Assembly: GCA_000987045.1 (NCBI GenBank)
Contig: LAKY01000016.1
Location: 1-64,000 of the forward strand
Origin: Clostridiales bacterium PH28_bin88
GTDB taxonomy: Bacteria; Bacillota; PH28-bin88
Length of the DNA stretch: 64,000 bases
Direction of reading: 5' to 3'
The stretch's first letter is position 1, and each line of letters starts with the position of its first letter. The translations under genes were made by a program, and so were the position numbers. The notes below the pieces were generated by a model. It had not been told where the DNA came from. It saw nothing but the letters and a program-made list of their open reading frames with translations, and did not search any database. Below are positions 6,851 to 15,732 of this stretch, in pieces.

Positions 6851-9622
6851 TCACAGCGCTTCTACGCAACGGCGGCAGATGGTGGGATGCTCCGTATGGG
6901 TGCCTACAGTCACGCTATAGGTCCAACAACGTTCGCACTTCGCGCCTTCAGCCCTGGTGATGGCAATCCAAAGGCCCGGAATTTCCTCCGCCCGGCGGGC
7001 TTGTTCTTGCATTTGCTCCCCTGGACGGTGCAACCGCACCTGGGAAGTGATTAAGATGGTGGGCAGGTCTTCCTCCGACGGTTCCAGGAAACGGTATAAT
7101 TCCTCGTCAGGATAAAGGTCTACCGCGGCCTCCAACGATCCGCCAATCAATTTCTCCTGCCGTGCTGACTCCAGTGCCCGTGCTACCTCGCCCCTGAGCG
7201 CCAGCAACCGGTCCCACTTCCGCTCCAGTCCGGTGTCCAGGTAGTCCGGGTTAACCTCGGGCCACCCAGCCAGCTGGACGCTCTCAGGTTCCCCGTCCAC
7301 CTTGGGCAGGTAGCGCCACATCTCTTCAGTGGTAAAAGCCAAAACCGGAGTAAGCATCCTAACCAGCGCGGCGACAATCTGGTATATTACCGTCTGGGCT
7401 GCCCGGCGTTCCCGGCTGTCCGCCCTGGAGGTGTAAAGCCGGTCCTTGATCACGTCCAGGTAAAAGGCGCTCATATCCACCACACAGAAGTTGTGAATGG
7501 AGTGGTACACGCTGTGGAATTCGTAATCCCGGTAGGCCCCGGTCACCCGCTGGATCAGCCTGTGCAGCCGCATCAGCGCCCACCTGTCCAGTTCCGGCAA
7601 GTCCCGGTACGGCACCTGGTCTAGTTGGGGGTTAAAGTCATAGAGGTTTCCAAGCAGGAACCGGCAGGTGTTCCGGATCTTGCGGTATGCCTCGGTCATC
7701 TGCTTCATAATGTTGGGGGAAGCAGCCACATCCCTGGTGTAGTCAGCAGAGGCCACCCACAGCCGCAGGATGTCGGCCCCCATCTGTTTCACGACATCCA
7801 AGGGATCGATGCCGTTCCCCAGGGATTTGGACATTTTACGCCCTTGTTCATCCACCACGTAGCCGTGGGTGAGCACGGCGCGGTAAGGTGCGGATCCTCT
7901 GGCCGCTACCGCCGTGGAAAGCGAGGAGTTAAACCACCCGCGGTGCTGGTCGCTGCCTTCAAGGTAAAGGTCGGCCGGCCACTGCAGTTCCGGCCGTGTC
8001 TCCAGCACCGCCGCGTGGCTGGAACCGGAATCGAACCACACGTCCATGATATCAGTTTCTTTGCGGAAGTGGCCGTGGCCGCAGGATGGGCAGGTATAAC
8101 CTTCCGGCACCAGTCCATCCGCCTCCCTGGCAAACCACACTTCTGACCCGTATTGTCTAAACAGTTCCTGGACGTGCTTGATGGTGGTATCGTTAATGAT
8201 GGCCTCATTGCAGCCGGTGCAGTAGAAAATGGGAATAGGCACCCCCCAGGTGCGCTGGCGCGAAATACACCAGTCGCCCCGTTCCTCCACCATGCTATAA
8301 ATCCGTTCCTCGCCCCAGGACGGGATCCACCTTACCTGCCGGATGGCATCCAGTGCCTCCTGGCGAAAACCGTCAATGGAAGCAAACCACTGCTCCGTCG
8401 CCCGGAACAGCACCGGGTGTTTGCACCGCCAGCAGTGGGGGTACTGGTGCTGGATAAAGCCGAGGCGCATTAACACCCCCCGGGCCTCTAATTCCTTTGC
8501 CACTTCCTTATTGGCGTCCTCCACGAACAGTCCTTCAAACTGCCCCGCTTCCTTGGTAAACCTGCCCTGGTCGTCCAGGGGAGAAATGACCGGTAGGTTA
8601 TATTTTTTACCGACTTCAAAGTCCTCGACACCGTGCCCGGGGGCGGTATGCACACAGCCGGTCCCTTGTTCCAGGGTGACGTGCTCACCCAGGATCACCA
8701 CGGAATCCCTGTTCATCAGGACGTTCCGGCACACGATTCCCTCCAGTTCCCGTCCCTTGAACCGGGTAACCACCTGTCCTTCCTCCATGCCGGCCAGTTC
8801 CAGCACCCCGCGGTACAATTCCTCGGCCATGATCAGCCGTTCACCCTCACTCTCCACCATTACATAATCAAACCCGGGGTGGAGGGCGATGGCCACGTTG
8901 GCGGGTAAGGTCCACGGGGTGGTGGTCCAGATCACCACCGATGTTTTGTCGGGATCAAACAGACCTTTAGCTTCTTTTACAGGGAACTTAACATATATGG
9001 AGGGAGAACGGTGGTCCTCATATCCCACCTCCGCCTCCGCCAGGGCGGTCTCACAGTCGGGGCACCAGTAGACCGGCTTCAGTCCCTTATAGATATATCC
9101 CTTTTTGGCCATCTCTCCGAAAACGCCAACCTGGACAGCCTCGAACTCAGGGGCCAGGGTAAGGTACGGGTTATTCCAATCGCCCCGCACCCCCAGGCGT
9201 TTAAACTCCTCCCGCTGAATGCCCACATATTTCATGGCATAGTCGTGACAGCGACGACGGAATTCCACTGTGTCAACTTTATGACGGTCCAACCCCAGGT
9301 TCTTGATGGCCTGTTGCTCAATGGGCAGCCCATGGGTATCCCAACCGGGTACGTACGGGGCATCATAACCCACCATGGAGTGAAACTTGACCACGATGTC
9401 CTTGAGCACCTTGTTCAGGGTGGTGCCAAGGTGAATGTCCCCGTTGGCATAAGGAGGGCCGTCATGAAGGATAAACTTGGGCCTGCCTGCGGTACCCTCC
9501 TGAACTTTACGGTAGATATCTACCCGCTCCCAAAACTCCAGCATCTCGGGCTCTCGTTGGGGCAGGTTGGCCCGCATAGGAAAATCTGTTTGAGGAAGGT
9601 TAAGAGTCTTACTGTAATCCAC
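6851..9622 (-). CDS. ileS: isoleucyl-tRNA synthetase
   Basis: Charges tRNA-Ile with isoleucine. Class I motifs are present: [16 protein letters not shown] (the HIGH region) near residue 58 and [12 protein letters not shown] (KMSKS) near residue 600. The editing domain carries [13 protein letters not shown]. The C-terminus has a zinc knuckle, CERCW and CRRC. At 923 residues it is normal. The GTG at 9622 was chosen because it gives the family start [10 protein letters not shown] and has GGAGAGGTGG just upstream. The longer frame to 9691 runs into repeat copy B and is not real. Controlled by the T-box leader upstream. Confidence 0.96.
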   Translation of the reverse strand: MDYSKTLNLPQTDFPMRANLPQREPEMLEFWERVDIYRKVQEGTAGRPKFILHDGPPYANGDIHLGTTLNKVLKDIVVKFHSMVGYDAPYVPGWDTHGLPIEQQAIKNLGLDRHKVDTVEFRRRCHDYAMKYVGIQREEFKRLGVRGDWNNPYLTLAPEFEAVQVGVFGEMAKKGYIYKGLKPVYWCPDCETALAEAEVGYEDHRSPSIYVKFPVKEAKGLFDPDKTSVVIWTTTPWTLPANVAIALHPGFDYVMVESEGERLIMAEELYRGVLELAGMEEGQVVTRFKGRELEGIVCRNVLMNRDSVVILGEHVTLEQGTGCVHTAPGHGVEDFEVGKKYNLPVISPLDDQGRFTKEAGQFEGLFVEDANKEVAKELEARGVLMRLGFIQHQYPHCWRCKHPVLFRATEQWFASIDGFRQEALDAIRQVRWIPSWGEERIYSMVEERGDWCISRQRTWGVPIPIFYCTGCNEAIINDTTIKHVQELFRQYGSEVWFAREADGLVPEGYTCPSCGHGHFRKETDIMDVWFDSGSSHAAVLETRPELQWPADLYLEGSDQHRGWFNSSLSTAVAARGSAPYRAVLTHGYVVDEQGRKMSKSLGNGIDPLDVVKQMGADILRLWVASADYTRDVAASPNIMKQMTEAYRKIRNTCRFLLGNLYDFNPQLDQVPYRDLPELDRWALMRLHRLIQRVTGAYRDYEFHSVYHSIHNFCVVDMSAFYLDVIKDRLYTSRADSRERRAAQTVIYQIVAALVRMLTPVLAFTTEEMWRYLPKVDGEPESVQLAGWPEVNPDYLDTGLERKWDRLLALRGEVARALESARQEKLIGGSLEAAVDLYPDEELYRFLEPSEEDLPTILITSQVRLHRPGEQMQEQARRAEEIPGLWIAITRAEGAKCERCWTYSVTVGTHTEHPTICRRCVEAL

Positions 9623-9653
9623 TTGGTCCACCTCTCCATCAACTGTTTGTTCT

Positions 9654-9742
9654 ACCATCAGAAAGTATAACTTTCTGTGGCATAAGTGCAACTAAGGCTT
9701 CCGCCTGCGGCTAAAGGCTTGGCGCAAGCCAAGTTTTCTTTA
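9654..9742 (-). repeat. modular palindromic element, copy B
   Basis: An 89-bp unit in reverse orientation between the T-box terminator and the ileS start. Both hallmark hairpins are present: CAGAAAGT/ACTTTCTG at one end and CTTGGC/GCCAAG at the other. It carries one extra base in the central GCGGCTAAAGG stretch compared with copies F2 and G. It therefore sits in the ileS 5' untranslated region. Confidence 0.88.
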
Positions 9743-9771
9743 ATTTTCTTGGGATACAACTCTTGGTATAC

Positions 9772-10060
9772 AACAAAACCTCTCATCCAAAGGACGAGAG
9801 GTTGCTTCCCGCGGTACCACCTTATTAGACCGTCCTCAATGAAGCTTATGTGCATCACGGGAACGGACTGCTTGGGACTGTTAACGGTTGTCACCGGGGA
9901 CGCCTACCTGCCAGAAGGCTTTCGGATCCCAGCTTCCGGGTGATCTCTCAGTACAGCCAGGCGCCTGGCTCCCACCAACCCAGACTCGCTGAAAAACCTG
10001 TACTCTACTTACAACGTCCCGTTCATCGCCTTTACCGTACATCATTCAACCTGTAAACTC
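9772..10060 (-). promoter_or_regulatory. T-box leader of ileS
   Basis: A tRNA-sensing leader. On the minus strand the conserved T-box GGTGGTACCGCG lies at 9810-9822. It overlaps the 5' side of a terminator hairpin, AACCTCTC/GAGAGGTT at 9777-9803, followed by TTTTGTTG. Stem I features lie at about 9930-10020, with an AGTAGAG loop and a GGGTTGGTGGGAGCC distal region. A likely specifier, ATC followed by A, is at 9942-9944, matching isoleucine. Uncharged tRNA-Ile should favour the antiterminator and allow ileS expression. Confidence 0.92.
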
Positions 10061-10224
10061 TGGAGTCAGGAGTCAAGGTTCTGTTGAATAATGCCGATTT
10101 ACCTGATTCTTACGAGGTATCTTGGATACCGTGTTATTTCCGAAACAAAACTTCTTTTGCATGAGGTTAGTAAATTGTTAGAAGTATATTCTCGGGGCAT
10201 TCTGAATTCTGACTACCTGAATTT

Positions 10225-10253
10225 ATTATACCCATTTTCAATATTCCCGTCAA
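10225..10253 (-). promoter_or_regulatory. sigma-A promoter for the T-box/ileS transcript
   Basis: On the minus strand TTGACG (10248-10253) and TATAAT (10225-10230) are spaced by exactly 17 bases. It overlaps the last codon of the phosphorylase-like gene. The 160 bases between it and stem I of the T-box hold only a GGTATC-TTG-GATACC hairpin near 10111-10125, so the leader would be unusually long if this is the only start. Confidence 0.6.
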
Positions 10254-10897
10254 ATTTCCCGTTGCTGCTCCTTGATTCCTTCAAACAATCCTTTGACAGC
10301 CCAAAAGGCCTTTGTCCCGCTCTCCCTGCGGAATAATTCCATAGCGGCTTGCGTGCCTCCACCCGGGTGGATAATGCAAAGCAGGACAAAAGGCAGGTTC
10401 AGCGAACTACAGGCCTCCCCAACACTGGCTGCGACAGCGTCCACACATGAGATGTCCGTTTTTAAATCATCCGGAATGACGGGTCCGGGGAACACCCTTC
10501 CCACCAGTACTCTAATTCCCCAGTCTTCCCTGGCTTTTTCCAGCGCTCCAAGACACAGGTCTACCATCCGGCGGTCCGCCTGGGCTGTTTGTGCGGGTCC
10601 ACCCTCCCAGGTTATCGCTTCGCCGCCTAACACCAGGTCACCCGGGCGCAGGTGCTCACTGCAGGCATCTCCACAACCCAGAAAGACAACGCGGGAAATC
10701 TCAGCCTGCTCTAACAGGTGTTTAAGTAGTTGATCCACCTTGCTTTCTGGTCTGCTGAAGTCTACCAAGATTACCTCTTCACCCTGAAACTTCCCCCGGA
10801 TTACCGGCAGCCTGCCCGGCAATTCCTGGGACTGGGAAGTGTGTTCTTTCAACAGGTCCAAACTGTATTGTAAGGTACTGATAATCGCAATGGCCAT
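10250..10897 (-). CDS. divergent nucleoside-phosphorylase-like protein
   Basis: About 215 residues resembling the purine-nucleoside/MTA phosphorylase fold. There is an early VVFLGCGDAC strand, EHLRPGDLVLGGEAI near residue 85 (the family's 'L.PGD.V' strand) and a late VDAVAASVGEACSSLNLPF helix near residue 160. The usual catalytic pieces are altered: the acidic 'DMES' region reads VDAVAAS and the late 'SD' pair reads IHP. It may bind a related ligand or be non-catalytic. The start is the ATG at 10897, with no clear ribosome site. It lies between divIVA and ileS, genes that are usually adjacent. Confidence 0.6.
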   Translation of the reverse strand: MAIAIISTLQYSLDLLKEHTSQSQELPGRLPVIRGKFQGEEVILVDFSRPESKVDQLLKHLLEQAEISRVVFLGCGDACSEHLRPGDLVLGGEAITWEGGPAQTAQADRRMVDLCLGALEKAREDWGIRVLVGRVFPGPVIPDDLKTDISCVDAVAASVGEACSSLNLPFVLLCIIHPGGGTQAAMELFRRESGTKAFWAVKGLFEGIKEQQREI

Positions 10898-10998
10898 TTT
10901 TTGGCTGCTGGCTGTTCCGGCCAGACTTGCCTTCCTCTCCCTTCTTTCCTATCCAATGGGTATCCCCCAAAGCGTGCATTTTAACGGGACACTGGTTT

Positions 10999-11466
10999 TC
11001 AAACAACCTGCCCTTGCCCTGCCGCAGGCTCGTCATCCCAGAGTTCCAGTTGGGCGAGCAAGAACCCCCTCATCCTGGCGCGGAATGCGTGGGTCGATTG
11101 GACCAGTTCTTCATATTGCCTCATGCTCTCTCGCACTTTTAGATCAGCCTCCGCCAGAATGCGTGCTGCCTCGGCCTGCGCTTCACGCCGCAAGATCTCC
11201 GCTTCACTGGCCGCATTTTTCTTGGCTTCATCCGCGACCTGTTGGGCAAGCACCATGGTATCCCTGAGGGTGTTTTCCAACTCCCTGTAATGGGTAACCA
11301 CCGCCTGTATGTCCTCCAATCGCTCTTTCAACTCCATATTTTCCTTGTACAAGTTCTCGTAGTCCCTCGTGACCTTGTTAAGAAAGGAATCCACCTGATC
11401 CTCGCTGTACCCGCGCAAAGTTTTCTTGAACTCAACATTATGAATGTCCAGCGGTGTGAGAGGCAA
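10999..11466 (-). CDS. divIVA: DivIVA-domain cell-division protein
   Basis: Coiled-coil protein that binds curved membrane at the poles and septum. The N-terminal lipid-binding domain is clear: PLTPLDIHNVEFKK, then RGYSEDQVDSFLNKV to about residue 35. A long charged helix with regular heptads follows to about residue 130. At 155 residues it is close to the usual size. Start is TTG at 11466 with GGAGGTGG upstream. It follows ylmH, as in many Firmicutes. Confidence 0.92.
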   Translation of the reverse strand: MPLTPLDIHNVEFKKTLRGYSEDQVDSFLNKVTRDYENLYKENMELKERLEDIQAVVTHYRELENTLRDTMVLAQQVADEAKKNAASEAEILRREAQAEAARILAEADLKVRESMRQYEELVQSTHAFRARMRGFLLAQLELWDDEPAAGQGQVV

Positions 11467-11532
11467 TATATTCCACCTCCTGCCAGCAATGATTTTTCTT
11501 TATTTCGACAAGAATTGGCCAGTTCCTCTATG

Positions 11533-12321
11533 TTAACGATACTTCTTTAGAATAATATACCATCTTCCCTTCTTGCTTGGTCCCGAGACTTCTTCCAGCA
11601 CCAGCCGCCCTTTTCCCCGGCAAGATATTACATCGCCAACCTTCACGGGGCAGTCCGGGTCCACCACTACCCGCCAGTTGACTTTCACCTTCTCCGAGCG
11701 GATCTCCTGCACCATTTTCGTCCTGGAAATACGGAAACCATGGCTGCTTACCGCGTCAAGGCGTAAAGAGGCTACGGAGCCTTCCCGCTCATCAAACTCT
11801 TCTTCAGCCACCACCAGATCGACGGCATGGATTTCCGTCACCGTCACCCTCACTTTGTGAACCTGATGCAACTGCGCCCGGATATAGGGGACCAGGTCAC
11901 GGTCCACGATTACCTGACTACCTCCGGCATATGGAAGCAGGTCGCCTATCTTCTCCCGGCGCAACCCGAGTCCCAGTAAGGCCCCCAGGTAATCCCGGTG
12001 ACTGACGGATTGTTGCCGGAAGTCTCCTTCAATCTGCAAGTAAGATATCCGCGGGTTGACCAGCCGTATATCAAGATATTCGGGGCACAGGAGTACACGG
12101 CGTCTCTCGGCTCCTTGATATCCCCCATCACAGGTAAACATCAGTTCCGGAAGGCCTCGCAGGATATCCTCAGCCAACCGGCACTGATGCGGATCAAGAA
12201 AATCCGATATCTCTCCGGGCTGCCCACCCAGCACCTCATCGGCTTTGTCTAAAATCCGTACCATCGTCACCCTGTCTTCCGGGTTATGGACATGGGACAA
12301 CAGCCGTTCTTTGTTCAACAT
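11533..12321 (-). CDS. ylmH: YlmH-family S4-domain RNA-binding protein
   Basis: A 262-residue protein with an N-terminal YlmH domain (FLDPHQ near residue 40, then FDGGYQGAERRR-like FTCDGGYQGAERRR near 65) and a C-terminal S4 domain near residues 180-240 (GFRISRTKMVQEIRS and VNWRVV). S4 domains bind structured RNA; YlmH homologues act on stalled ribosomes. The ATG at 12321 was chosen over a GTG at 12339 because AGGAG lies 8 bases upstream. Conserved neighbour of yggT, sepF and divIVA. Confidence 0.9.
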   Translation of the reverse strand: MLNKERLLSHVHNPEDRVTMVRILDKADEVLGGQPGEISDFLDPHQCRLAEDILRGLPELMFTCDGGYQGAERRRVLLCPEYLDIRLVNPRISYLQIEGDFRQQSVSHRDYLGALLGLGLRREKIGDLLPYAGGSQVIVDRDLVPYIRAQLHQVHKVRVTVTEIHAVDLVVAEEEFDEREGSVASLRLDAVSSHGFRISRTKMVQEIRSEKVKVNWRVVVDPDCPVKVGDVISCRGKGRLVLEEVSGPSKKGRWYIILKKYR

Positions 12322-12352
12322 CAAATTATCTCCTGTCACCCTGTCAACGCTG

Positions 12353-12613
12353 CTACAAAGCGCCTACTACCAACAGCATGACCAACCTCTCCACCAGTTG
12401 CAGTGCCAAGAGGGCGACCAGGGGCGAAAAATCGATCATCGTACCCCGCGGCATCAGCCTACGAAAGGGGGCCAATACGGGTTCTGTAATCTCATAAATG
12501 AATCTGGTAACAGGATTATAAGGAACCCGAAACCAGGAAAGCACTACCCGGGCAATAATTAACCAGTAAAGCACTTCGAAGGCCACATGAACCACAGAAA
12601 CGATGTTTATCAT
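12353..12613 (-). CDS. yggT: YggT-family membrane protein
   Basis: An 86-residue membrane protein with the YggT pattern: a first hydrophobic stretch (residues 5-28) ending in SWFRVPYNPVTRFIYEITEPVLAPFRR, a family hallmark, then a second helix (residues 55-83). It belongs to the ylm cluster next to sepF and is thought to help cell division or osmotic tolerance; the precise role is unknown. Confidence 0.88.
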   Translation of the reverse strand: MINIVSVVHVAFEVLYWLIIARVVLSWFRVPYNPVTRFIYEITEPVLAPFRRLMPRGTMIDFSPLVALLALQLVERLVMLLVVGAL

Positions 12614-12664
12614 TCTTTAGTGAACACCCTCTCTATCAAACTACCACTTGGTCAATAATTTTAG

Positions 12665-13471
12665 CTACCCGCGTAGTTCGCGGGCGCGGTCCCTGGCAGC
12701 CACGACGGCATTCATCAACGTCGCCCGCACCCCTCCCGCTTCCAGGGCGTGCAAACCGGCGATGGTAGTCCCGCCGGGAGAAGTTACCATGTCTTTTAAT
12801 TCCGCCGGGTGTCGACGGGTCTCTTTCACCATTTTGGCGGCGCCCAGCACCGTCTGAGTAGCCAGCACCGACGCAATGTCCCGCGGTAACCCGACCCGCA
12901 CGCCGGCATCGGTAAGGGCCTCCACCACCAGATAAACATAAGCCGGTCCGCTGCCGCTTAAAGCGGTGACAGCGTCCATGTACCCCTCCGGCAGGGTAAA
13001 GGTGGGACCTACCGACCCTAGAAGAACTTCAGCCACCTCCTGGTGCTTGCGCGTAGCCCACCTTCCCAGGGCCAGGGCGGATACTCCCTCCCCCACCAGG
13101 CAAGGGGTGTTGGGTACCACCCGTACAACAGGAACCCCCTCGTTGAGGATTCCTTCAAGGTCGGCAAGGTTAATCCCCGCAGCAATGGAAATGACCAGGT
13201 GTTCCGGTCCAAAAAACGGTACTAGAGGGCTCAATACTTCTCGCAATACTTGGGGTTTGATGGCCAATACCACAACCTGGTTTTGGCGAACCACGCTCCC
13301 GTTATCCGCCAAGGTCTGGATATGGTACCGCTCTTTCATCAGTTGCAGGCGGGCAGGGGCCACGTCGCTGGCGGAAATCCGCTCCGGTCCCATTAACCCC
13401 GCCCTGAGCACCCCGCTAATTAACGCCTCGGCCATAGCTCCCGCGCCGATAAATCCCAGGTTAACCTCCAT
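12665..13471 (-). CDS. proC: pyrroline-5-carboxylate reductase
   Basis: Last step of proline synthesis: reduces 1-pyrroline-5-carboxylate with NAD(P)H. The dinucleotide site GFIGAGAMAEALI is at residues 6-18, and the C-terminal dimerisation domain carries the signature DMVTSPGGTTIAGLHALE near residue 230. Length, about 268 residues, is normal. The ATG at 13471 has GGGAGCGG upstream; a GTG at 13489 is less likely. A proC gene inside the sepF-yggT block is a known Firmicutes arrangement. Confidence 0.95.
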   Translation of the reverse strand: MEVNLGFIGAGAMAEALISGVLRAGLMGPERISASDVAPARLQLMKERYHIQTLADNGSVVRQNQVVVLAIKPQVLREVLSPLVPFFGPEHLVISIAAGINLADLEGILNEGVPVVRVVPNTPCLVGEGVSALALGRWATRKHQEVAEVLLGSVGPTFTLPEGYMDAVTALSGSGPAYVYLVVEALTDAGVRVGLPRDIASVLATQTVLGAAKMVKETRRHPAELKDMVTSPGGTTIAGLHALEAGGVRATLMNAVVAARDRARELRG

Positions 13472-13500
13472 GTTGCCGCTCCCTTTCACTTGATGGCAGA

Positions 13501-13941
13501 CTAACGGATCATGTTGTTCCAGGTAAAGGCTCCCTGGTCCCTATACTCGTCTACCAATTCACCGGTTACTTCCACGTTGCTTGGAACAAAAAGAAATATG
13601 CTGTGAGAAACCTTCTGCATGCTTCCATTCAAGGCGTAAGCCGTCCCGCTGACGAAATCAAGGATGCGTTTAGCGGTCTCCTTTTCTGTTTCCTCCAGAT
13701 TGACGATCACCGGGCGGCGGGACTTGAGATGGTCGGCAATCACCTGCACCTGCTCGAAGGCGAGAGGCTTGACCACCGCCAGTTTCACAGGGCGAGAGTT
13801 ATGTATACTGACTACGTTAGCACGCTGAGGCCGCACCGGCGCATTTTCACTCCAGGACTGGGCCTCCCCTTCAGCCTCCTCTTCGACTTCCTGGACCTCA
13901 AGACCGATAAGCCCTAATACCTTGTCCATAAATTTACCCAC
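13501..13941 (-). CDS. sepF: SepF cell-division protein
   Basis: Binds FtsZ and membrane at the division site. The N-terminus MGKFMDKVLGLIGL is an amphipathic membrane helix, followed by an acidic linker to about residue 45. The C-terminal SepF domain starts at VVKPLAFEQVQVIADHLKSRRPVIVN and includes RILDFVSGTAYALNGSMQKV. At 146 residues it is typical. Adjacent to yggS and proC. Confidence 0.94.
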   Translation of the reverse strand: MGKFMDKVLGLIGLEVQEVEEEAEGEAQSWSENAPVRPQRANVVSIHNSRPVKLAVVKPLAFEQVQVIADHLKSRRPVIVNLEETEKETAKRILDFVSGTAYALNGSMQKVSHSIFLFVPSNVEVTGELVDEYRDQGAFTWNNMIR

Positions 13942-13953
13942 CTGTCATCCTCC

Positions 13954-14655
13954 TTATCCGGCCCAGCGGGCCCCAAAGATGAGAGTACCGACACGCACCA
14001 GGTTGGCCCCTTCTTCTACAGCCACGCCAAAATCGTTGCTCATCCCCATAGAGAGATACCACATCTCTACTCCCGGAAGATCCAGGTCCCTGATCCGGTC
14101 AGCGAGCAGGCGTAAACCCCGGAACACAGGACGGACCTCCTCCGGGTCATCCACCAGGGGCGCAATGGTCATGAGTCCCCGCACCCGCAAGTTGTCCATG
14201 CCGCTGACCGCCCGCAGGAACGGCAACACCTCTTCTTCCCGCAGGCCGGATTTGGTTTCCTCACCCGCCAGGTTCACCTGGACCAGTACGTCTACCGCTA
14301 ACCCCAAAACGGCAGCCTGGCGCTGGATCTCCTGTGCCAGTGAAAGCCTATCCAGCGAATGAATCAACTCTACCTTCCCCAGTAGTTGTTTCACCTTGTT
14401 GGTTTGCAGGCGCCCGATAAAGTGCCACCTGACCGAATCCCCCAGGGCAGCATGCTTTGGCAAAAATTCCTGCACCCGGTTTTCCCCACAACAGGTTACG
14501 CCTGCGGCCCGGGCTTCCAACACCCGGGGCAGTGAAACGTTTTTAGTGACAGCCACGATTTGTATCTCCCCGGGATCCCGCCGGGCAAGACGGGCAGATT
14601 CGGCAATCTGAGCTTTAACCCGTTCCAGGTTAACCTGTATGTCAGCCAATGCCAA
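13954..14655 (-). CDS. yggS: YggS-family pyridoxal-phosphate homeostasis protein
   Basis: A PLP-carrying protein (also YlmE or PLPBP) that keeps vitamin B6 and amino-acid pools in balance. The family motif IVAVTKNVSL near residue 33 holds the lysine that binds PLP; HFIGRLQTNKVK near 78 and LSMGMSNDFGVAVEEGANLVRVGTLIFG near the end are also diagnostic. Start could be TTG at 14655 or, better spaced from GGAGG, TTG at 14649; the difference is two residues. Confidence 0.93.
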   Translation of the reverse strand: MALADIQVNLERVKAQIAESARLARRDPGEIQIVAVTKNVSLPRVLEARAAGVTCCGENRVQEFLPKHAALGDSVRWHFIGRLQTNKVKQLLGKVELIHSLDRLSLAQEIQRQAAVLGLAVDVLVQVNLAGEETKSGLREEEVLPFLRAVSGMDNLRVRGLMTIAPLVDDPEEVRPVFRGLRLLADRIRDLDLPGVEMWYLSMGMSNDFGVAVEEGANLVRVGTLIFGARWAG

Positions 14656-14712
14656 AACCTCCCTGGTTGGAATAATTTCTACGACCAGGCTTCAATCTCC
14701 TGCCGCTTTTGG

Positions 14713-15729
14713 CTAATTTGTTGGGTTAAGTAGCACCCTGGCTCCCGGATGCAACCCATCGACGACGGCCTTTCCATCCAGTCGCGCCTTAACACCTACC
14801 TGTTGCCATGATACCCCCAATTTTCCTAATACCATCACACCGGTCTTACCGTTTTGTTCTACCAGTGCCTGCACAGGCACCACTACTCCCGTATGGCGCT
14901 CCAGCACCAGCCGTGCGGCTACTCTGCGGTCGTGGGGGAGGTTATCACCCGGAGACAGGCGGAGGACGAGTCCTACCTCCGCCCCCTGCGTCCGTACCGT
15001 TATTACCTCAGCATTGCTCAATCCGCCGTCTTCCCATTCCACCAGGAGGGATTGCCCTGCTTTAACCGTGCCTGCGGGGTCATCCCGGGCAACCTTAGTG
15101 AACAGTAAGGACGGGGATAGGTTATTGATGATCTTGGCCACAGGCCGGCCAGGTAAGACTGTACCTCCGCCGGTGGGAGGTATTTCCGCGTTCTCAACCT
15201 GTTCGAGAACGTCCCAGTTTAACTCGCCAAGTGCCTGTGGGGAAAACACCCCCTCCAGGCCGTCAGGGTGATAACAGACCGTCCCGGCCTTGGGCGTGAG
15301 CAATTCAAACGTTGAACCCGGAGCCCTTGCGGTCCCTTCCGCGACTCCGTCCACCGGTATAATCCTGGCCACCGGGCTGCCTACCCGGACCCGAGCCCCT
15401 TCGCCGGCAATTTCCTTCACTGTGCCCCCGATCTGCGCCGTCAGCACCAGTTCGTCCCGGAGGATCAAAACAGTAACCGGAACACCACGCTGGATAACGC
15501 CTTCCTCGGCTTCGGCGGTAGGGATCATCCGCCCATTGATGATGTCTTTGGCTTTTTGAATGCCCACCCAGGCCGCCGCAAGTACCAGGAAGACCAGCAC
15601 GGCTGACCAGACCTTTACCTTTTTCCCGCGTGTTCCTCCCTTCGACAGCTTCGACCTTGCCGGCAATGCCTGGGACGGCACGGGTAGGTACCCCCTTCCT
15701 GTATCTTCCATTCGTACTTTGCCTGGCAT
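14713..15729 (-). CDS. HlyD-family membrane-anchored adaptor-like protein
   Basis: A 338-residue protein with a Lys/Arg-rich start, one membrane segment at about residues 38-58, and an extracytoplasmic part with HlyD/biotinyl-lipoyl-like features: repeats such as GTVKEIAGEGARVRVGSPVARI near residue 108, and a late VVVPVQALVEQNGKTGVMVLG strand pair. Such proteins usually pair with an export pump, but none is nearby. Its place between pgeF and yggS suggests a link to the cell envelope. It starts 3 bases after the pgeF stop. Confidence 0.7.
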   Translation of the reverse strand: MPGKVRMEDTGRGYLPVPSQALPARSKLSKGGTRGKKVKVWSAVLVFLVLAAAWVGIQKAKDIINGRMIPTAEAEEGVIQRGVPVTVLILRDELVLTAQIGGTVKEIAGEGARVRVGSPVARIIPVDGVAEGTARAPGSTFELLTPKAGTVCYHPDGLEGVFSPQALGELNWDVLEQVENAEIPPTGGGTVLPGRPVAKIINNLSPSLLFTKVARDDPAGTVKAGQSLLVEWEDGGLSNAEVITVRTQGAEVGLVLRLSPGDNLPHDRRVAARLVLERHTGVVVPVQALVEQNGKTGVMVLGKLGVSWQQVGVKARLDGKAVVDGLHPGARVLLNPTN

Positions 15730-15732
15730 TAC

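Noticed and set aside
9623-9691. A longer IleS start at 9691
   Set aside because: The extra residues are translated from repeat copy B. The GTG at 9622 gives the family N-terminus and has a ribosome site.
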